Below, one piece after another: positions 1 through 8,391 of a stretch of DNA of 64,000 nucleotides. The position numbers and the translations under genes are program-made. Below the pieces are notes generated by a model. It made no database searches. It saw only the letters and a program-made list of their open reading frames with translations, and was not told the DNA's origin. The DNA lies in the NCBI RefSeq assembly GCF_900636825.1, contig NZ_LR134318.1, positions 5,627,501-5,691,500 on the forward strand, given 5' to 3'. Positions within the stretch are counted from its first letter, which is position 1. The number at the start of each line of letters is the position of its first letter. This DNA comes from Pseudomonas fluorescens (GTDB lineage Bacteria > Pseudomonadota > Gammaproteobacteria > Pseudomonadales > Pseudomonadaceae).

Positions 1-16
1 GCAAAGAATTGGTCAT
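1..16 (-). CDS. rpoH: RNA polymerase heat-shock sigma factor RpoH, N-terminal fragment
   Basis: Only the first five codons (Met-Thr-Asn-Ser-Leu) lie in the window; the gene continues beyond base 1. The call rests on this N-terminus, which matches Pseudomonas RpoH as I remember it, on a good GGGAGG ribosome binding site just upstream, and on the position directly after ftsX, where rpoH sits in pseudomonads. RpoH directs RNA polymerase to heat-shock promoters. Confidence 0.75.
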
Positions 17-65
17 ACGAAAAAACCTCCCACTCACATACTCGTGCCTCTCGGCACTGCGAAAA

Positions 66-94
66 ATTGACCGGAAACTCAAGTGCAAGTTCCC
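66..94 (-). promoter_or_regulatory. Candidate AlgU/sigma-E-type promoter of rpoH
   Basis: Read on the minus strand, the ftsX-rpoH gap holds GGGAACTT followed after 16 bases by TCAAT. This resembles the ECF sigma (AlgU/RpoE) consensus GAACTT-N16/17-TCTGA: perfect in the -35 box, weaker in the -10. An AlgU-dependent promoter for rpoH is known in P. aeruginosa, which supports the reading. The predicted start lies about 45 bases upstream of the rpoH start codon. Confidence 0.5.
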
Positions 95-131
95 TTGAAA
101 ACCGCGAGGTCAATCACGCGCAAAAAAGATT

Positions 132-1157
132 CTACTTCGGCGCCAGCTCCCTGAGATGACGTGCGACTGCAATCCATGCACCGATATAACCCAACAGCAC
201 CGCGCCAAGCAAGAGCGACAGACCGTCGGCCACTGGCACACCGGCCAGGGCGAAGTCACTGCCGTACAAACCGGCCAATCCAACCACCGCGTCGTTCAAC
301 CAGTTCAGGCCAAACGCCAAAACGCCCCAGGACAACAGCCCCGCACCGAAGCCATACAGCGCACCCATATAAAGGAAGGGACGACGCACATAACTGTCAG
401 TGCCGCCGACGAGTTTAATCACTTCTATCTCAGTGCGGCGGTTTTCAATATGAAGACGAATGGTATTGCCTATCACCAAAAGTAATGCAGACACCAACAA
501 CACTGTCAGACCGAAGACAAAGCGGTCGCCAAGCTTGAGGATGGCGGCCAGACGCTCGACCCAGACTAGATCAAGTTGCGCCTGTTGTACCTTGGGCAAC
601 TCGGAAAGTTTTTGTCTTAATGCTTCGAGTGTCGGCTTGTCGACTTCGTTCGGTGTAACCAGCACGACGCCGGGCAAAGGGTTTTCCGGCAGCTCGCGCA
701 GGGCTTCGCCCAGCCCGGACTGCTGCTGGAACTCTTCCAGCGCCTGATCACGGCCGACATATTCGGCATCAGCAACGCCGGGCATGCCTTTGATCTGCTC
801 ACGCAATGACTCGCCCTGCGCCGGGCTGGCGTCGAGTTGCAGATACAGCGAAATCTGCGCCGCACGCTGCCAGGAACCGCCGAGTCGCTCAACATTGTTG
901 AGCAACAGCGAAAGGCCCATCGGCAGACTCAACGCCACCGCCATCACCATGCAGGTGAAAAAGCTGCCAATCGGCTGTTTGCCGAGACGGCGCAGGCTGT
1001 CAAGCAAGCTGGCGCGATGGCTTTCGATCCAGGCGCGAAACAGCGTCGCGAAGTCCGGGCCGTCGTCATCGTCGTGCTTTTTCTTCTTCTGCGGTTGCGG
1101 GTCGGCGGCCTTCGGGGCCACGCGTTCGGAAACCTTCGGACTGCGTGTCGCACTCAT
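132..1157 (-). CDS. ftsX: Cell-division ABC transporter permease FtsX
   Basis: FtsX is the membrane half of the FtsEX complex, which couples ATP hydrolysis at the divisome to activation of septal peptidoglycan hydrolases. The 341-residue protein has a long charged cytoplasmic N-terminus with a Lys/Asp-rich stretch near residues 23-33. A first membrane helix follows at about 65-87, then a periplasmic domain at about 90-205, then three C-terminal membrane helices. This is the normal FtsX plan with a somewhat extended N-terminus. Its start overlaps the ftsE stop by four bases, so the two are translationally coupled. Confidence 0.97.
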   Translation of the reverse strand: MSATRSPKVSERVAPKAADPQPQKKKKHDDDDGPDFATLFRAWIESHRASLLDSLRRLGKQPIGSFFTCMVMAVALSLPMGLSLLLNNVERLGGSWQRAAQISLYLQLDASPAQGESLREQIKGMPGVADAEYVGRDQALEEFQQQSGLGEALRELPENPLPGVVLVTPNEVDKPTLEALRQKLSELPKVQQAQLDLVWVERLAAILKLGDRFVFGLTVLLVSALLLVIGNTIRLHIENRRTEIEVIKLVGGTDSYVRRPFLYMGALYGFGAGLLSWGVLAFGLNWLNDAVVGLAGLYGSDFALAGVPVADGLSLLLGAVLLGYIGAWIAVARHLRELAPK

Positions 1158-1825
1158 ACCCCGGCCTCCCCGTCGCCGATCAAGCGGCCGCGTTGCAGGG
1201 TCAGCATGCGATGACGCATGCGTGCGATGAGTGCCAGGTCGTGACTGGCGATCAGCACGCTGGTGCCCAGACGGTTGATGTCTTCGAACACGCCCATGAT
1301 TTCGGCGGCCAGGCGCGGGTCGAGGTTACCGGTCGGTTCGTCCGCCAGCAGCAAGGCCGGGCGGTGAACGATGGCGCGGGCAATACCTACACGCTGCTGC
1401 TGCCCGGTCGATAGATCGCCGGGGTACAGATCGGTTTTGTCCGACAGCGCCACGCGTTCCAGCGCCGAATCGACACGCTTGGCGATTTCGGCCTTGGACA
1501 GGCCCAGGATCTGCAGCGGCAACGCGACGTTGTTGAACACCGTACGATCGAACAGCAACTGGTGATTCTGGAAAACCACGCCGATCTGCCGGCGCAGAAA
1601 CGGAATCTGCGCGTTGCTGATGGTGCTCAGGTCTTGCCCGGCGAGCAGCAGTTTGCCGCTGGTCGGCCGCTCCATCGCCAGCAACAGGCGCAACAAGGTG
1701 GATTTACCGGCACCTGAGTGGCCAGTGACAAACAAGAATTCGCCACGACGGACTCGAAAGCTCAGCTCATGCAAGCCGACGTGACCGTTCGGGTAGCGTT
1801 TACCGACCTGTTCGAAACGAATCAT
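1154..1825 (-). CDS. ftsE: Cell-division ATP-binding protein FtsE
   Basis: This is the ABC ATPase partner of FtsX. The 223-residue protein shows a Walker A motif (GHSGAGKST, near residue 36), the signature LSTGQQQRVGIARA, Walker B (LLLADEPTG) and the switch His (ASHD). Length and motifs are standard for FtsE. The gene lies between ftsY and ftsX with four-base ATGA overlaps on both sides, so the three form one tightly coupled operon reading toward rpoH. Confidence 0.98.
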   Translation of the reverse strand: MIRFEQVGKRYPNGHVGLHELSFRVRRGEFLFVTGHSGAGKSTLLRLLLAMERPTSGKLLLAGQDLSTISNAQIPFLRRQIGVVFQNHQLLFDRTVFNNVALPLQILGLSKAEIAKRVDSALERVALSDKTDLYPGDLSTGQQQRVGIARAIVHRPALLLADEPTGNLDPRLAAEIMGVFEDINRLGTSVLIASHDLALIARMRHRMLTLQRGRLIGDGEAGV

Positions 1826-3321
1826 GAACGCTCCCGCTCGGCAAACAATGCCTGGACAAAGGGCTCGGCTTCAAAGGTACGCAAATCGTCGATGCCTTCG
1901 CCGACGCCGATGTAACGGATCGGCAGACCGAACTGTTTGGCCAGGGCGAAAATCACCCCACCCTTGGCGGTGCCGTCGAGTTTGGTCAGCGCCAGGCCGG
2001 TCAGTTCGACGGTCTGGTTGAATTGCTTGGCCTGATTGATGGCGTTCTGGCCAGTGCCGGCATCAAGCACCAGCAGCACTTCGTGCGGAGCATCGGCGTC
2101 GAGCTTGCCGATCACCCGGCGAACCTTTTTCAGCTCTTCCATCAGGTTATCTTTGGTGTGCAGACGCCCGGCGGTGTCGGCGATCAGCACGTCGATGCCG
2201 CGCGCCTTGGCAGCCTGCACCGCATCGAAGATTACCGAAGCGGAGTCGGCGCCGGTGTGCTGAGCGATCACTGGAATCTTGTTGCGCTCGCCCCACACTT
2301 GCAACTGCTCGACCGCAGCGGCGCGGAAGGTGTCACCGGCGGCGAGCATGACTTTCTTGCCTTCCAGTTGCAGCTTCTTCGCCAGTTTGCCGATGGTGGT
2401 GGTTTTGCCGGCACCGTTGACGCCGACCACCAGAATCACGAAAGGCTTGTTCTGCGAGGCGATTTTCAGTGGCTGCTCGACTGGCTTGAGCATCGCGGCC
2501 AGTTCGGCTTGCAGGGATTTGTACAGCGCGTCGGCGTCGGCCAGCTCTTTGCGGGCGACCTTCTGAGTCAGGCGCTGAATGATCTGCGTAGTGGCTTCGA
2601 CCCCAACGTCGGCGGTGAGCAGACGGGTTTCGAGGTCATCGAGCAGGTCGTCGTCGATGGTCTTGCGGCCGAGGAACAGACTGGCCATGCCTTCGCCGAT
2701 GCTGGCGCTGGTCTTGGACAAGCCTTGCTTGAGGCGGGCGAAGAAACCAGCCTTGGATTCTTCGGTGCGCGGCGCTTCGGCAGGCGCTTCGACCACGGGC
2801 TGCAAAGACGTTTCAATCGGCAAGACTGGCGCTGCGACTGGCGCAACTGGCGCAGTGGCCACGGGCGCAGATTCAGGCTGTTGAATAATTGGGGCAACCG
2901 GATCTGGAACAACCGGCGCGGGCTCGACAACTGGTTCGCATACCGGCGCCGCAGCAACCTCTTCAACAGGCGCGGGAATCACCGGCGTCACATGCGGCGC
3001 CGCCTCTTCGACCAGAGCCACCGGTTCTTCCGCCACCGGCAAGGTCAGCCACGGCTCGGCCGCGGGCGTCAGCGGCAGATCCGCCGCCACTGACGCTTCG
3101 GGCTCGGCTTGGACCTCCGGCTGCAACACCGGCTCGGCAATCGGCAGCACGATCGGTGCTGGCTCTTCTTCTGTTACCGGGACAGGCGCCGGGGTCGGCT
3201 CAGGAATCGCGGGCGGCTGTTCGACGACGGGTTCCTGCGGTTTCTTCCGCAGCCATCCGAACAGGCTTTTCTTCTCGCCAGCCGCAGCTGGGCTCTTCTT
3301 GTCGTCGTTGGAACCAAACAT
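1822..3321 (-). CDS. ftsY: Signal recognition particle receptor FtsY
   Basis: FtsY is the GTPase receptor that docks signal-recognition-particle/ribosome complexes at the inner membrane. Of 499 residues, about the first 190 are a low-complexity acidic region rich in Pro, Ala, Glu and Val, as in other proteobacterial FtsY A domains. The four-helix N domain follows (about 195-280) and then the G domain, with GVNGAGKTTTIGKLA, DTFRAAAVEQL, DTAGRL and TKLDGTAKGG all present. It is the first gene of the ftsYEX operon. No strong ribosome binding site precedes the start, but the Met-Phe-Gly-Ser-Asn N-terminus fits Pseudomonas FtsY. Confidence 0.97.
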   Translation of the reverse strand: MFGSNDDKKSPAAAGEKKSLFGWLRKKPQEPVVEQPPAIPEPTPAPVPVTEEEPAPIVLPIAEPVLQPEVQAEPEASVAADLPLTPAAEPWLTLPVAEEPVALVEEAAPHVTPVIPAPVEEVAAAPVCEPVVEPAPVVPDPVAPIIQQPESAPVATAPVAPVAAPVLPIETSLQPVVEAPAEAPRTEESKAGFFARLKQGLSKTSASIGEGMASLFLGRKTIDDDLLDDLETRLLTADVGVEATTQIIQRLTQKVARKELADADALYKSLQAELAAMLKPVEQPLKIASQNKPFVILVVGVNGAGKTTTIGKLAKKLQLEGKKVMLAAGDTFRAAAVEQLQVWGERNKIPVIAQHTGADSASVIFDAVQAAKARGIDVLIADTAGRLHTKDNLMEELKKVRRVIGKLDADAPHEVLLVLDAGTGQNAINQAKQFNQTVELTGLALTKLDGTAKGGVIFALAKQFGLPIRYIGVGEGIDDLRTFEAEPFVQALFAERERS

Positions 3322-3665
3322 GGAGGACGGCTATCTCACGGTAGCGACGCGCCAACAGGGCGCCCCGGCAAATAAATATTCGATGCAGAACAGACTGTGT
3401 TTCATCCAGCTTGTTCACGCGCAACATTTTGTCGAGGCACCGAAGGCACCTCAATCGTCAATTCACACGAAGGACTGGAGCGGCATCGTCGGCGAAAACG
3501 CACAGTTCAGGTGAAAAACCGCTGCCATCCGCGACAAACTCATACAGCCTAACCGGATATCGAAACCTGATAGGCGTGGCCGCCAGTAAAACGGATCAGT
3601 ATCCTAGCACCCTCTCGCCCGCCGACGCTAAGACCAAGCGGGCAGCCCAACAGGTTAAAAAACGA
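3322..3665. other. Intergenic region between divergent ftsY and M16 peptidase genes
   Basis: These 344 bases separate two divergent operons and should hold both promoters. An open frame upstream of the peptidase extends back to 3411, but it lacks coding character and the real start at 3666 opens a clean signal peptide. I see no convincing consensus promoter, terminator or RNA gene. Confidence 0.6.
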
Positions 3666-5021
3666 ATGAATGCTCTAGCCCGCCGCGCTGCAGGCCTGCT
3701 GTTCAGCACAGTCTGTCTGCCTCTCTCGGCCCTGGCGGCCGACCCGCAACCGACTCATGAATTTACCCTCGATAACGGCCTGAAGGTCGTCGTGCGCGAA
3801 GACCATCGTGCGCCGGTGGTGGTGTCGCAGGTCTGGTACAAGGTCGGCTCCAGCTACGAAACCCCGGGCCAGACCGGTTTGTCCCACGCGCTTGAGCACA
3901 TGATGTTCAAGGGCAGCGAAAAAGTCGGCCCCGGCGAAGCCTCGCTGATCCTGCGCGATCTCGGCGCTGAAGAGAACGCCTTCACCAGCGACGATTTCAC
4001 CGCTTATTACCAGGTGCTGGCCCGCGATCGGCTGGGCGTAGCCTTTGAACTGGAAGCCGACCGCATGGCCAACCTGCGCCTGCCGGCCGACGAGTTCGCC
4101 AAGGAAATCGAAGTCATCAAGGAAGAACGCCGCTTGCGCACTGATGACAAGCCGATGTCCAAAGCTTTCGAGCGCTACAAAGCCATGGCTTACCCGGCCA
4201 GCGGTTATCACACGCCGACCATCGGCTGGATGGCTGACCTGGAGCGCATGAAGGTCGAAGAACTGCGCCATTGGTACCAATCCTGGTACGCGCCGAACAA
4301 CGCCACACTGGTCGTGGTCGGCGACGTGACTCCGGACGAAGTGAAAACCCTCGCCCAGCGCTACTTCGGCCCGGTTGCCAAACGCGAAGTGCCTGCAGCG
4401 AAACAGCCGCTGGAACTGGCGGAGCCCGGCGAGCGCCAGATCACCCTGCACGTGCAAACCCAGTTGCCCAGCCTGATGCTCGGCTTCAACGTGCCGAGCA
4501 TTGCCACCGCTGAAGACAAGCGCTCGGTCAACGCCCTGCGCCTGATCTCCGCGCTGCTCGATGGCGGCTACAGCGGACGCATCCCGACGCAATTGGAACG
4601 CGGCGAAGAGCTGGTCTCCGGTGGCTCCTCGAACTACGACGCCTACACCCGTGGCGACAGCCTGTTCACTTTGTCGGCAACCCCGAACACCCAGAAGAAA
4701 AAGACCATGGCGCAAGCCGAGGCCGGTCTGTGGAAACTGCTGGAGCAGTTGAAAACCACCGCACCGTCCGCCGAAGAGCTGGAGCGCGTGCGTGCGCAAG
4801 TGATCGCCGGACTGGTCTACGAACGCGATTCGATCACCAGCCAGGCCACCGCCATCGGCCAACTGGAAACCGTCGGTCTGTCATGGAAACTGATGGACAC
4901 CGAACTCGCCGATCTGGAAAGCGTGACTCCGCAAGACATCCAGAACGCCGCGAAGAAGTATTTCACCCGCGAACGTCTCAGCGTCGCCCACGTTCTGCCA
5001 CTGGAGACGACTCATGAGTGA
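3666..5021 (+). CDS. Periplasmic M16 family zinc metallopeptidase, catalytic subunit
   Basis: This is an insulinase/processing-peptidase-like protein of 451 residues. A signal peptide covers about residues 1-25, ending Ser-Ala-Leu-Ala-Ala. The inverted zinc motif HxxEH is intact (His74, Glu77, His78), and two M16 domains follow. I chose the start at 3666 because it begins the signal peptide; an in-frame upstream extension to 3411 has no coding look. The next gene overlaps by eight bases and encodes a paralogue without the zinc motif, so the two probably form a heterodimer as in other bacterial M16B pairs. The natural substrate is unknown. Confidence 0.92.
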   Translation: MNALARRAAGLLFSTVCLPLSALAADPQPTHEFTLDNGLKVVVREDHRAPVVVSQVWYKVGSSYETPGQTGLSHALEHMMFKGSEKVGPGEASLILRDLGAEENAFTSDDFTAYYQVLARDRLGVAFELEADRMANLRLPADEFAKEIEVIKEERRLRTDDKPMSKAFERYKAMAYPASGYHTPTIGWMADLERMKVEELRHWYQSWYAPNNATLVVVGDVTPDEVKTLAQRYFGPVAKREVPAAKQPLELAEPGERQITLHVQTQLPSLMLGFNVPSIATAEDKRSVNALRLISALLDGGYSGRIPTQLERGEELVSGGSSNYDAYTRGDSLFTLSATPNTQKKKTMAQAEAGLWKLLEQLKTTAPSAEELERVRAQVIAGLVYERDSITSQATAIGQLETVGLSWKLMDTELADLESVTPQDIQNAAKKYFTRERLSVAHVLPLETTHE

Positions 5022-6504
5022 GCGCAAAACCCCACGTCTGATGCTGCTCGGTCTGGTCGCGATAGCGGTCATCGGCTCGGCGGCGATGTATCTGTCGCCT
5101 GGAGCTGACAGCCACGCCAGCGAAGCACTGGATAACGCCAAAACCAGTCAGAAACTGCAATCGCTGGCCGAACTCGACGGCAAGGCCCCGGCCAGCCGCA
5201 AGCTCGATGTGCAGACCTGGAACACCGCTGAAGGCGCCAAAGTGCTGTTCGTCGAAGCCCATGAGCTGCCGATGTTCGACATGCGCCTGATTTTTGCCGC
5301 TGGCAGCAGCCAGGACGGCAACGCGCCCGGCCTCGCGGTGCTGACCAACGCCATGCTTAACGAAGGCGTCGCGGGCAAGGACGTCGGCGCCATCGCTCAA
5401 GGTTTTGAAGGCCTCGGTGCGGATTTCGGGAACGGAGCCTTCAAGGACATGGCGCTGGCCTCGCTGCGCAGTCTCAGTGCCGCCGACAAGCGCGAACCGG
5501 CGCTGAAGCTGTTCGCGGAAGTGGTCGGCAAACCGACATTCCCTGCCGACTCCTTCGCGCGCATCAAGAACCAGATGCTCGCCGGTTTCGAATACCAGAA
5601 ACAGAACCCCGGCAAACTCGCCAGTCTCGAACTGATGAAGCGCCTGTACGGCGAGCACCCGTACGGGCACTCGAGCGATGGCAATCCGCAGAGCGTGCCG
5701 AAGATCACTCAGGCGCAATTGCGTGACTTCCACGCCAAGGCTTATGCGGCCGGCAACGTGGTGATCGCGCTGGTCGGTGACTTGTCCCGCGCCGAAGCCG
5801 AGGCGATCGCCCACCAAGCCTCCTCTGCCCTGCCGAAAGGCCCGGAACTGGCGAAAATCGCCGCACCGCAGGAACCGAAAGCCAGCGTCAACCACATCGA
5901 GTTTCCGTCCAAGCAGACCAACCTGATGCTCGCGCAACTCGGCATCGACCGTGACGATCCGGATTATGCGGCGCTGTCGATGGGCAACCAGATTCTCGGT
6001 GGCGGCGGTTTCGGTACGCGTCTGATGAGCGAAGTGCGCGAGAAGCGCGGCCTGACCTATGGCGTGTATTCGGCGTTCAGCCCGATGCAGGCGCGTGGCC
6101 CGTTCATGATCAACCTGCAGACCCGCGCCGAGATGAGCGAAGGCACCCTGAAACTGGTGCAGGACGTACTCGCCGACTATCTGAAAACCGGCCCGACGCA
6201 GAAAGAACTCGATGACGCCAAACGTGAACTCGCCGGCAGCTTCCCGCTGTCCACAGCGAGCAATGCCGATATCGTCGGCCAACTCGGCGCGATGGGCTTC
6301 TATAATCTGCCGCTGAGCTATCTGGACGACTTCATGCGTCAGTCGCAAAGCCTGACCGTGGAACAAGTCCGCGACGCCCTGAACAAACACCTGAGCACGG
6401 AGAAAATGGTCATCGTCACCGCTGGCCCGACCGTGGCGCAAAAGCCGTTACCGGCCCCATCTGATAAACCTGCCGAGCAACCGCTCGGGGTTCCGGAGCA
6501 TTAA
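5014..6504 (+). CDS. M16 family peptidase-like protein, non-catalytic partner
   Basis: This 496-residue protein is homologous to the preceding peptidase. An N-terminal membrane/signal segment covers about residues 9-30. The zinc-binding HxxEH is absent: the equivalent stretch reads GLAVLTNAMLNEG. The substrate-side motif is kept (REKRGLTYGVYSAF, near residue 347), as in the inactive subunit of heterodimeric M16 proteases. It overlaps the upstream gene by eight bases, and its stop overlaps the rsmD start (TAATG). Confidence 0.92.
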   Translation: MSERKTPRLMLLGLVAIAVIGSAAMYLSPGADSHASEALDNAKTSQKLQSLAELDGKAPASRKLDVQTWNTAEGAKVLFVEAHELPMFDMRLIFAAGSSQDGNAPGLAVLTNAMLNEGVAGKDVGAIAQGFEGLGADFGNGAFKDMALASLRSLSAADKREPALKLFAEVVGKPTFPADSFARIKNQMLAGFEYQKQNPGKLASLELMKRLYGEHPYGHSSDGNPQSVPKITQAQLRDFHAKAYAAGNVVIALVGDLSRAEAEAIAHQASSALPKGPELAKIAAPQEPKASVNHIEFPSKQTNLMLAQLGIDRDDPDYAALSMGNQILGGGGFGTRLMSEVREKRGLTYGVYSAFSPMQARGPFMINLQTRAEMSEGTLKLVQDVLADYLKTGPTQKELDDAKRELAGSFPLSTASNADIVGQLGAMGFYNLPLSYLDDFMRQSQSLTVEQVRDALNKHLSTEKMVIVTAGPTVAQKPLPAPSDKPAEQPLGVPEH

Positions 6505-7118
6505 TGGCAACTCGATCCCCTAAAAAGCCTGCGCATAACGTCCACAACGGTGTGAACCAGTTGCGCATCATTGGCGGCCAATGGCGCAGCCGCAAGCTGA
6601 GCTTCCCCGACGCGCCGGGCCTGCGCCCTACGCCGGATCGCGTTCGCGAAACCCTGTTCAACTGGCTGGCACCTTACGTCGAAGGCGCCAAGGTGCTCGA
6701 CCCGTTTGCCGGCAGCGGCGCGCTGTTTCTCGAAGCGCTGTCCCGTGGCGCGGCCATGGGCCAGGCGCTGGATGCGAGCAACATCGCGGTGTCCAGCCTG
6801 AAAGAACACCTCGGTACCCTGCGCTGCACCAATGGTCAGGTGCAAACCGCTGACGCCTTGCGCTACCTGGAAACCCAGACCGCGACCCCGTTTGACCTGG
6901 TCTTCCTTGACCCGCCGTTCAACCAGAATTTGCTGCCCGCCGTGTGCTCGTTGCTGGAAGAACGTCAGTGGCTGGCGGCGGATTCGTGGATCTACACTGA
7001 AAGTGAAACCGCGCCGTCAACGCTGGGCCTGCCGGGCAACTGGCGCCTGCACCGCGAGCAGAAATCCGGCCGGGTCTATTACGCGTTGTGGCAGCGCATG
7101 GCAGAAATCGCCGGTTAA
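6504..7118 (+). CDS. rsmD: 16S rRNA (guanine966-N2)-methyltransferase RsmD
   Basis: RsmD methylates G966 of 16S rRNA using S-adenosylmethionine. The 204-residue protein has the class I methyltransferase glycine motif (DPFAGSGALFLEALSRGA, about residues 71-88) and the catalytic FLDPPF motif near residue 134. The N-terminal LRIIGGQWRSRKL is typical of the family. The start codon overlaps the preceding stop as TAATG, which fixes the start. It is third in the M16 operon. Confidence 0.96.
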   Translation: MATRSPKKPAHNVHNGVNQLRIIGGQWRSRKLSFPDAPGLRPTPDRVRETLFNWLAPYVEGAKVLDPFAGSGALFLEALSRGAAMGQALDASNIAVSSLKEHLGTLRCTNGQVQTADALRYLETQTATPFDLVFLDPPFNQNLLPAVCSLLEERQWLAADSWIYTESETAPSTLGLPGNWRLHREQKSGRVYYALWQRMAEIAG

Positions 7119-7138
7119 CCCAAGGCGAGCAAAAAACT

Positions 7139-7225
7139 GTGGCGAGGGAGCTTGCTCCGCTGGGCTGCGCAGCAGTCTTAAAAAGGGCCGCTCCGCGCCC
7201 CGTCGCGAGCAATCTCCCTCGCCAC
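7139..7225. repeat. REP-type inverted repeat (GTGGCGAGGGAG family)
   Basis: Outer arms GTGGCGAGGGAG and CTCCCTCGCCAC enclose further short palindromes around GGGCTGCGCAGCAG. This is an extragenic palindromic element of the sort common between Pseudomonas genes. It fills the rsmD to hydrolase gap. Confidence 0.8.
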
Positions 7226-7297
7226 AATGAGCTTCTGGCTCTGGAAATTGACTAACAGCTTTGTGGGCCACATCACATCGCTGCATCGAGAACCATC

Positions 7298-8293
7298 GTG
7301 TCCGCCTCTTCAGAACACTTCATTCCCGCCCTCGGCCTCGGCAATCCTCACCTGCAAACCTTGTGGGGCCCGCTGTGGCGCAAGACCGTGCATATCGAGC
7401 GTGAGCGCGAGCGCTTGTGGCTCGAGGATGGTGACTTTCTCGACCTCGACTGGCACGGTCCGCACAGCGCCGACGCGCCGCTGGTGCTGGTGTTGCACGG
7501 GCTGACCGGTTCTTCCAACTCGCCCTATGTGGCGGGCATTCAAAAGGCCTTGGCCGATCAGCGCTGGGCCAGCGTTGCGCTGAACTGGCGTGGCTGTTCC
7601 GGCGAGCCCAACCTGTTGCCGCGCAGCTACCATTCCGGCGCCAGCGAAGACCTCGCCGAAGCCATCCAGCACCTGCGCGCGAAACGCCCGCTGGCGCCGC
7701 TGTATGCGGTGGGCTATTCACTGGGCGGTAATGTGCTGCTCAAGCACTTGGGCGAAACCGGCAGCGCCAGCGGCGTGCTCGGCGCAGTCGCGGTGTCGGT
7801 GCCGTTCCGCCTCGATCAGTGCGCCGACCGGATCGGTCAAGGATTCTCGCGGGTTTATCAGGCGCACTTCATGCGCGAGATGCTCGCCTACATCAAGAAC
7901 AAGCAACGGCAATTTCAACATGACGGGCGTGAAGATGGGCTGGCGAAACTGGCAGCGCTGGGTTCGCTGGAGAACATGCGCACGTTCTGGGATTTCGATG
8001 GCCGAGTAACCGCGCCGTTGCACGGTTTCAACGACGCCGAGGATTACTACCGGCGCGCTTCGAGCCGCTATTTCCTCGGCGAGATCCGCACGCCGACCCT
8101 GATCATTCAGGCCGCAGACGATCCGTTCGTGTTTCCCCACAGCCTGCCGTCAGCCGACGAGCTATCAGCCTGCACGCAGTTCGAATTGCAGGCACGGGGC
8201 GGTCATGTCGGTTTCGTTGATGGCTCGGTGCGTCGACCGGGTTATTACCTGGAGCGACGGATTCCGCAGTGGTTGCGAACACGATCCGCGTAG
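7298..8293 (+). CDS. YheT-family alpha/beta hydrolase
   Basis: This is a 331-residue alpha/beta hydrolase of the YheT/ABHD1 family, predicted to be an esterase of unknown substrate. It shows the oxyanion region VLHGLTGSSNSPY (about residue 66), the nucleophile elbow GYSLGGN (Ser near residue 144), an acid near residue 272 (IQAADDPF) and a late His (ARGGHVGF). The start is GTG at 7298, the codon that opens the conserved N-terminus. It is separated from rsmD by a REP element. Confidence 0.9.
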   Translation: MSASSEHFIPALGLGNPHLQTLWGPLWRKTVHIERERERLWLEDGDFLDLDWHGPHSADAPLVLVLHGLTGSSNSPYVAGIQKALADQRWASVALNWRGCSGEPNLLPRSYHSGASEDLAEAIQHLRAKRPLAPLYAVGYSLGGNVLLKHLGETGSASGVLGAVAVSVPFRLDQCADRIGQGFSRVYQAHFMREMLAYIKNKQRQFQHDGREDGLAKLAALGSLENMRTFWDFDGRVTAPLHGFNDAEDYYRRASSRYFLGEIRTPTLIIQAADDPFVFPHSLPSADELSACTQFELQARGGHVGFVDGSVRRPGYYLERRIPQWLRTRSA

Positions 8294-8376
8294 GAGCGAG
8301 CCGGCTCGCGATGGCGTCCTGTCAGTCGCTTCATCTTTAACTGACACACCGCTATCGCGAGCAGGCTCACTCCTAC
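8290..8376. repeat. REPIN (GTAGGAGCGAGC family)
   Basis: Two inverted REP copies, GTAGGAGCGAGCCGGCTCGCGA and TATCGCGAGCAGGCTCACTCC with variants, lie about 45 bases apart. The element starts at the stop codon of the YheT-like gene and ends just before the convergent sulfurtransferase gene. Confidence 0.85.
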
Positions 8377-8391
8377 AAAGGTTCGCGCTGA

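Noticed and set aside
3411..3665. N-terminal extension of the first M16 peptidase
   Set aside because: The extension is polar and lacks family similarity; starting at 3666 gives a proper signal peptide.
4978..6441. A 487-codon frame opposite the second M16 gene
   Set aside because: Shadow frame rich in Arg, Gln and His, as expected from reverse-reading GC-rich codons; no domain.
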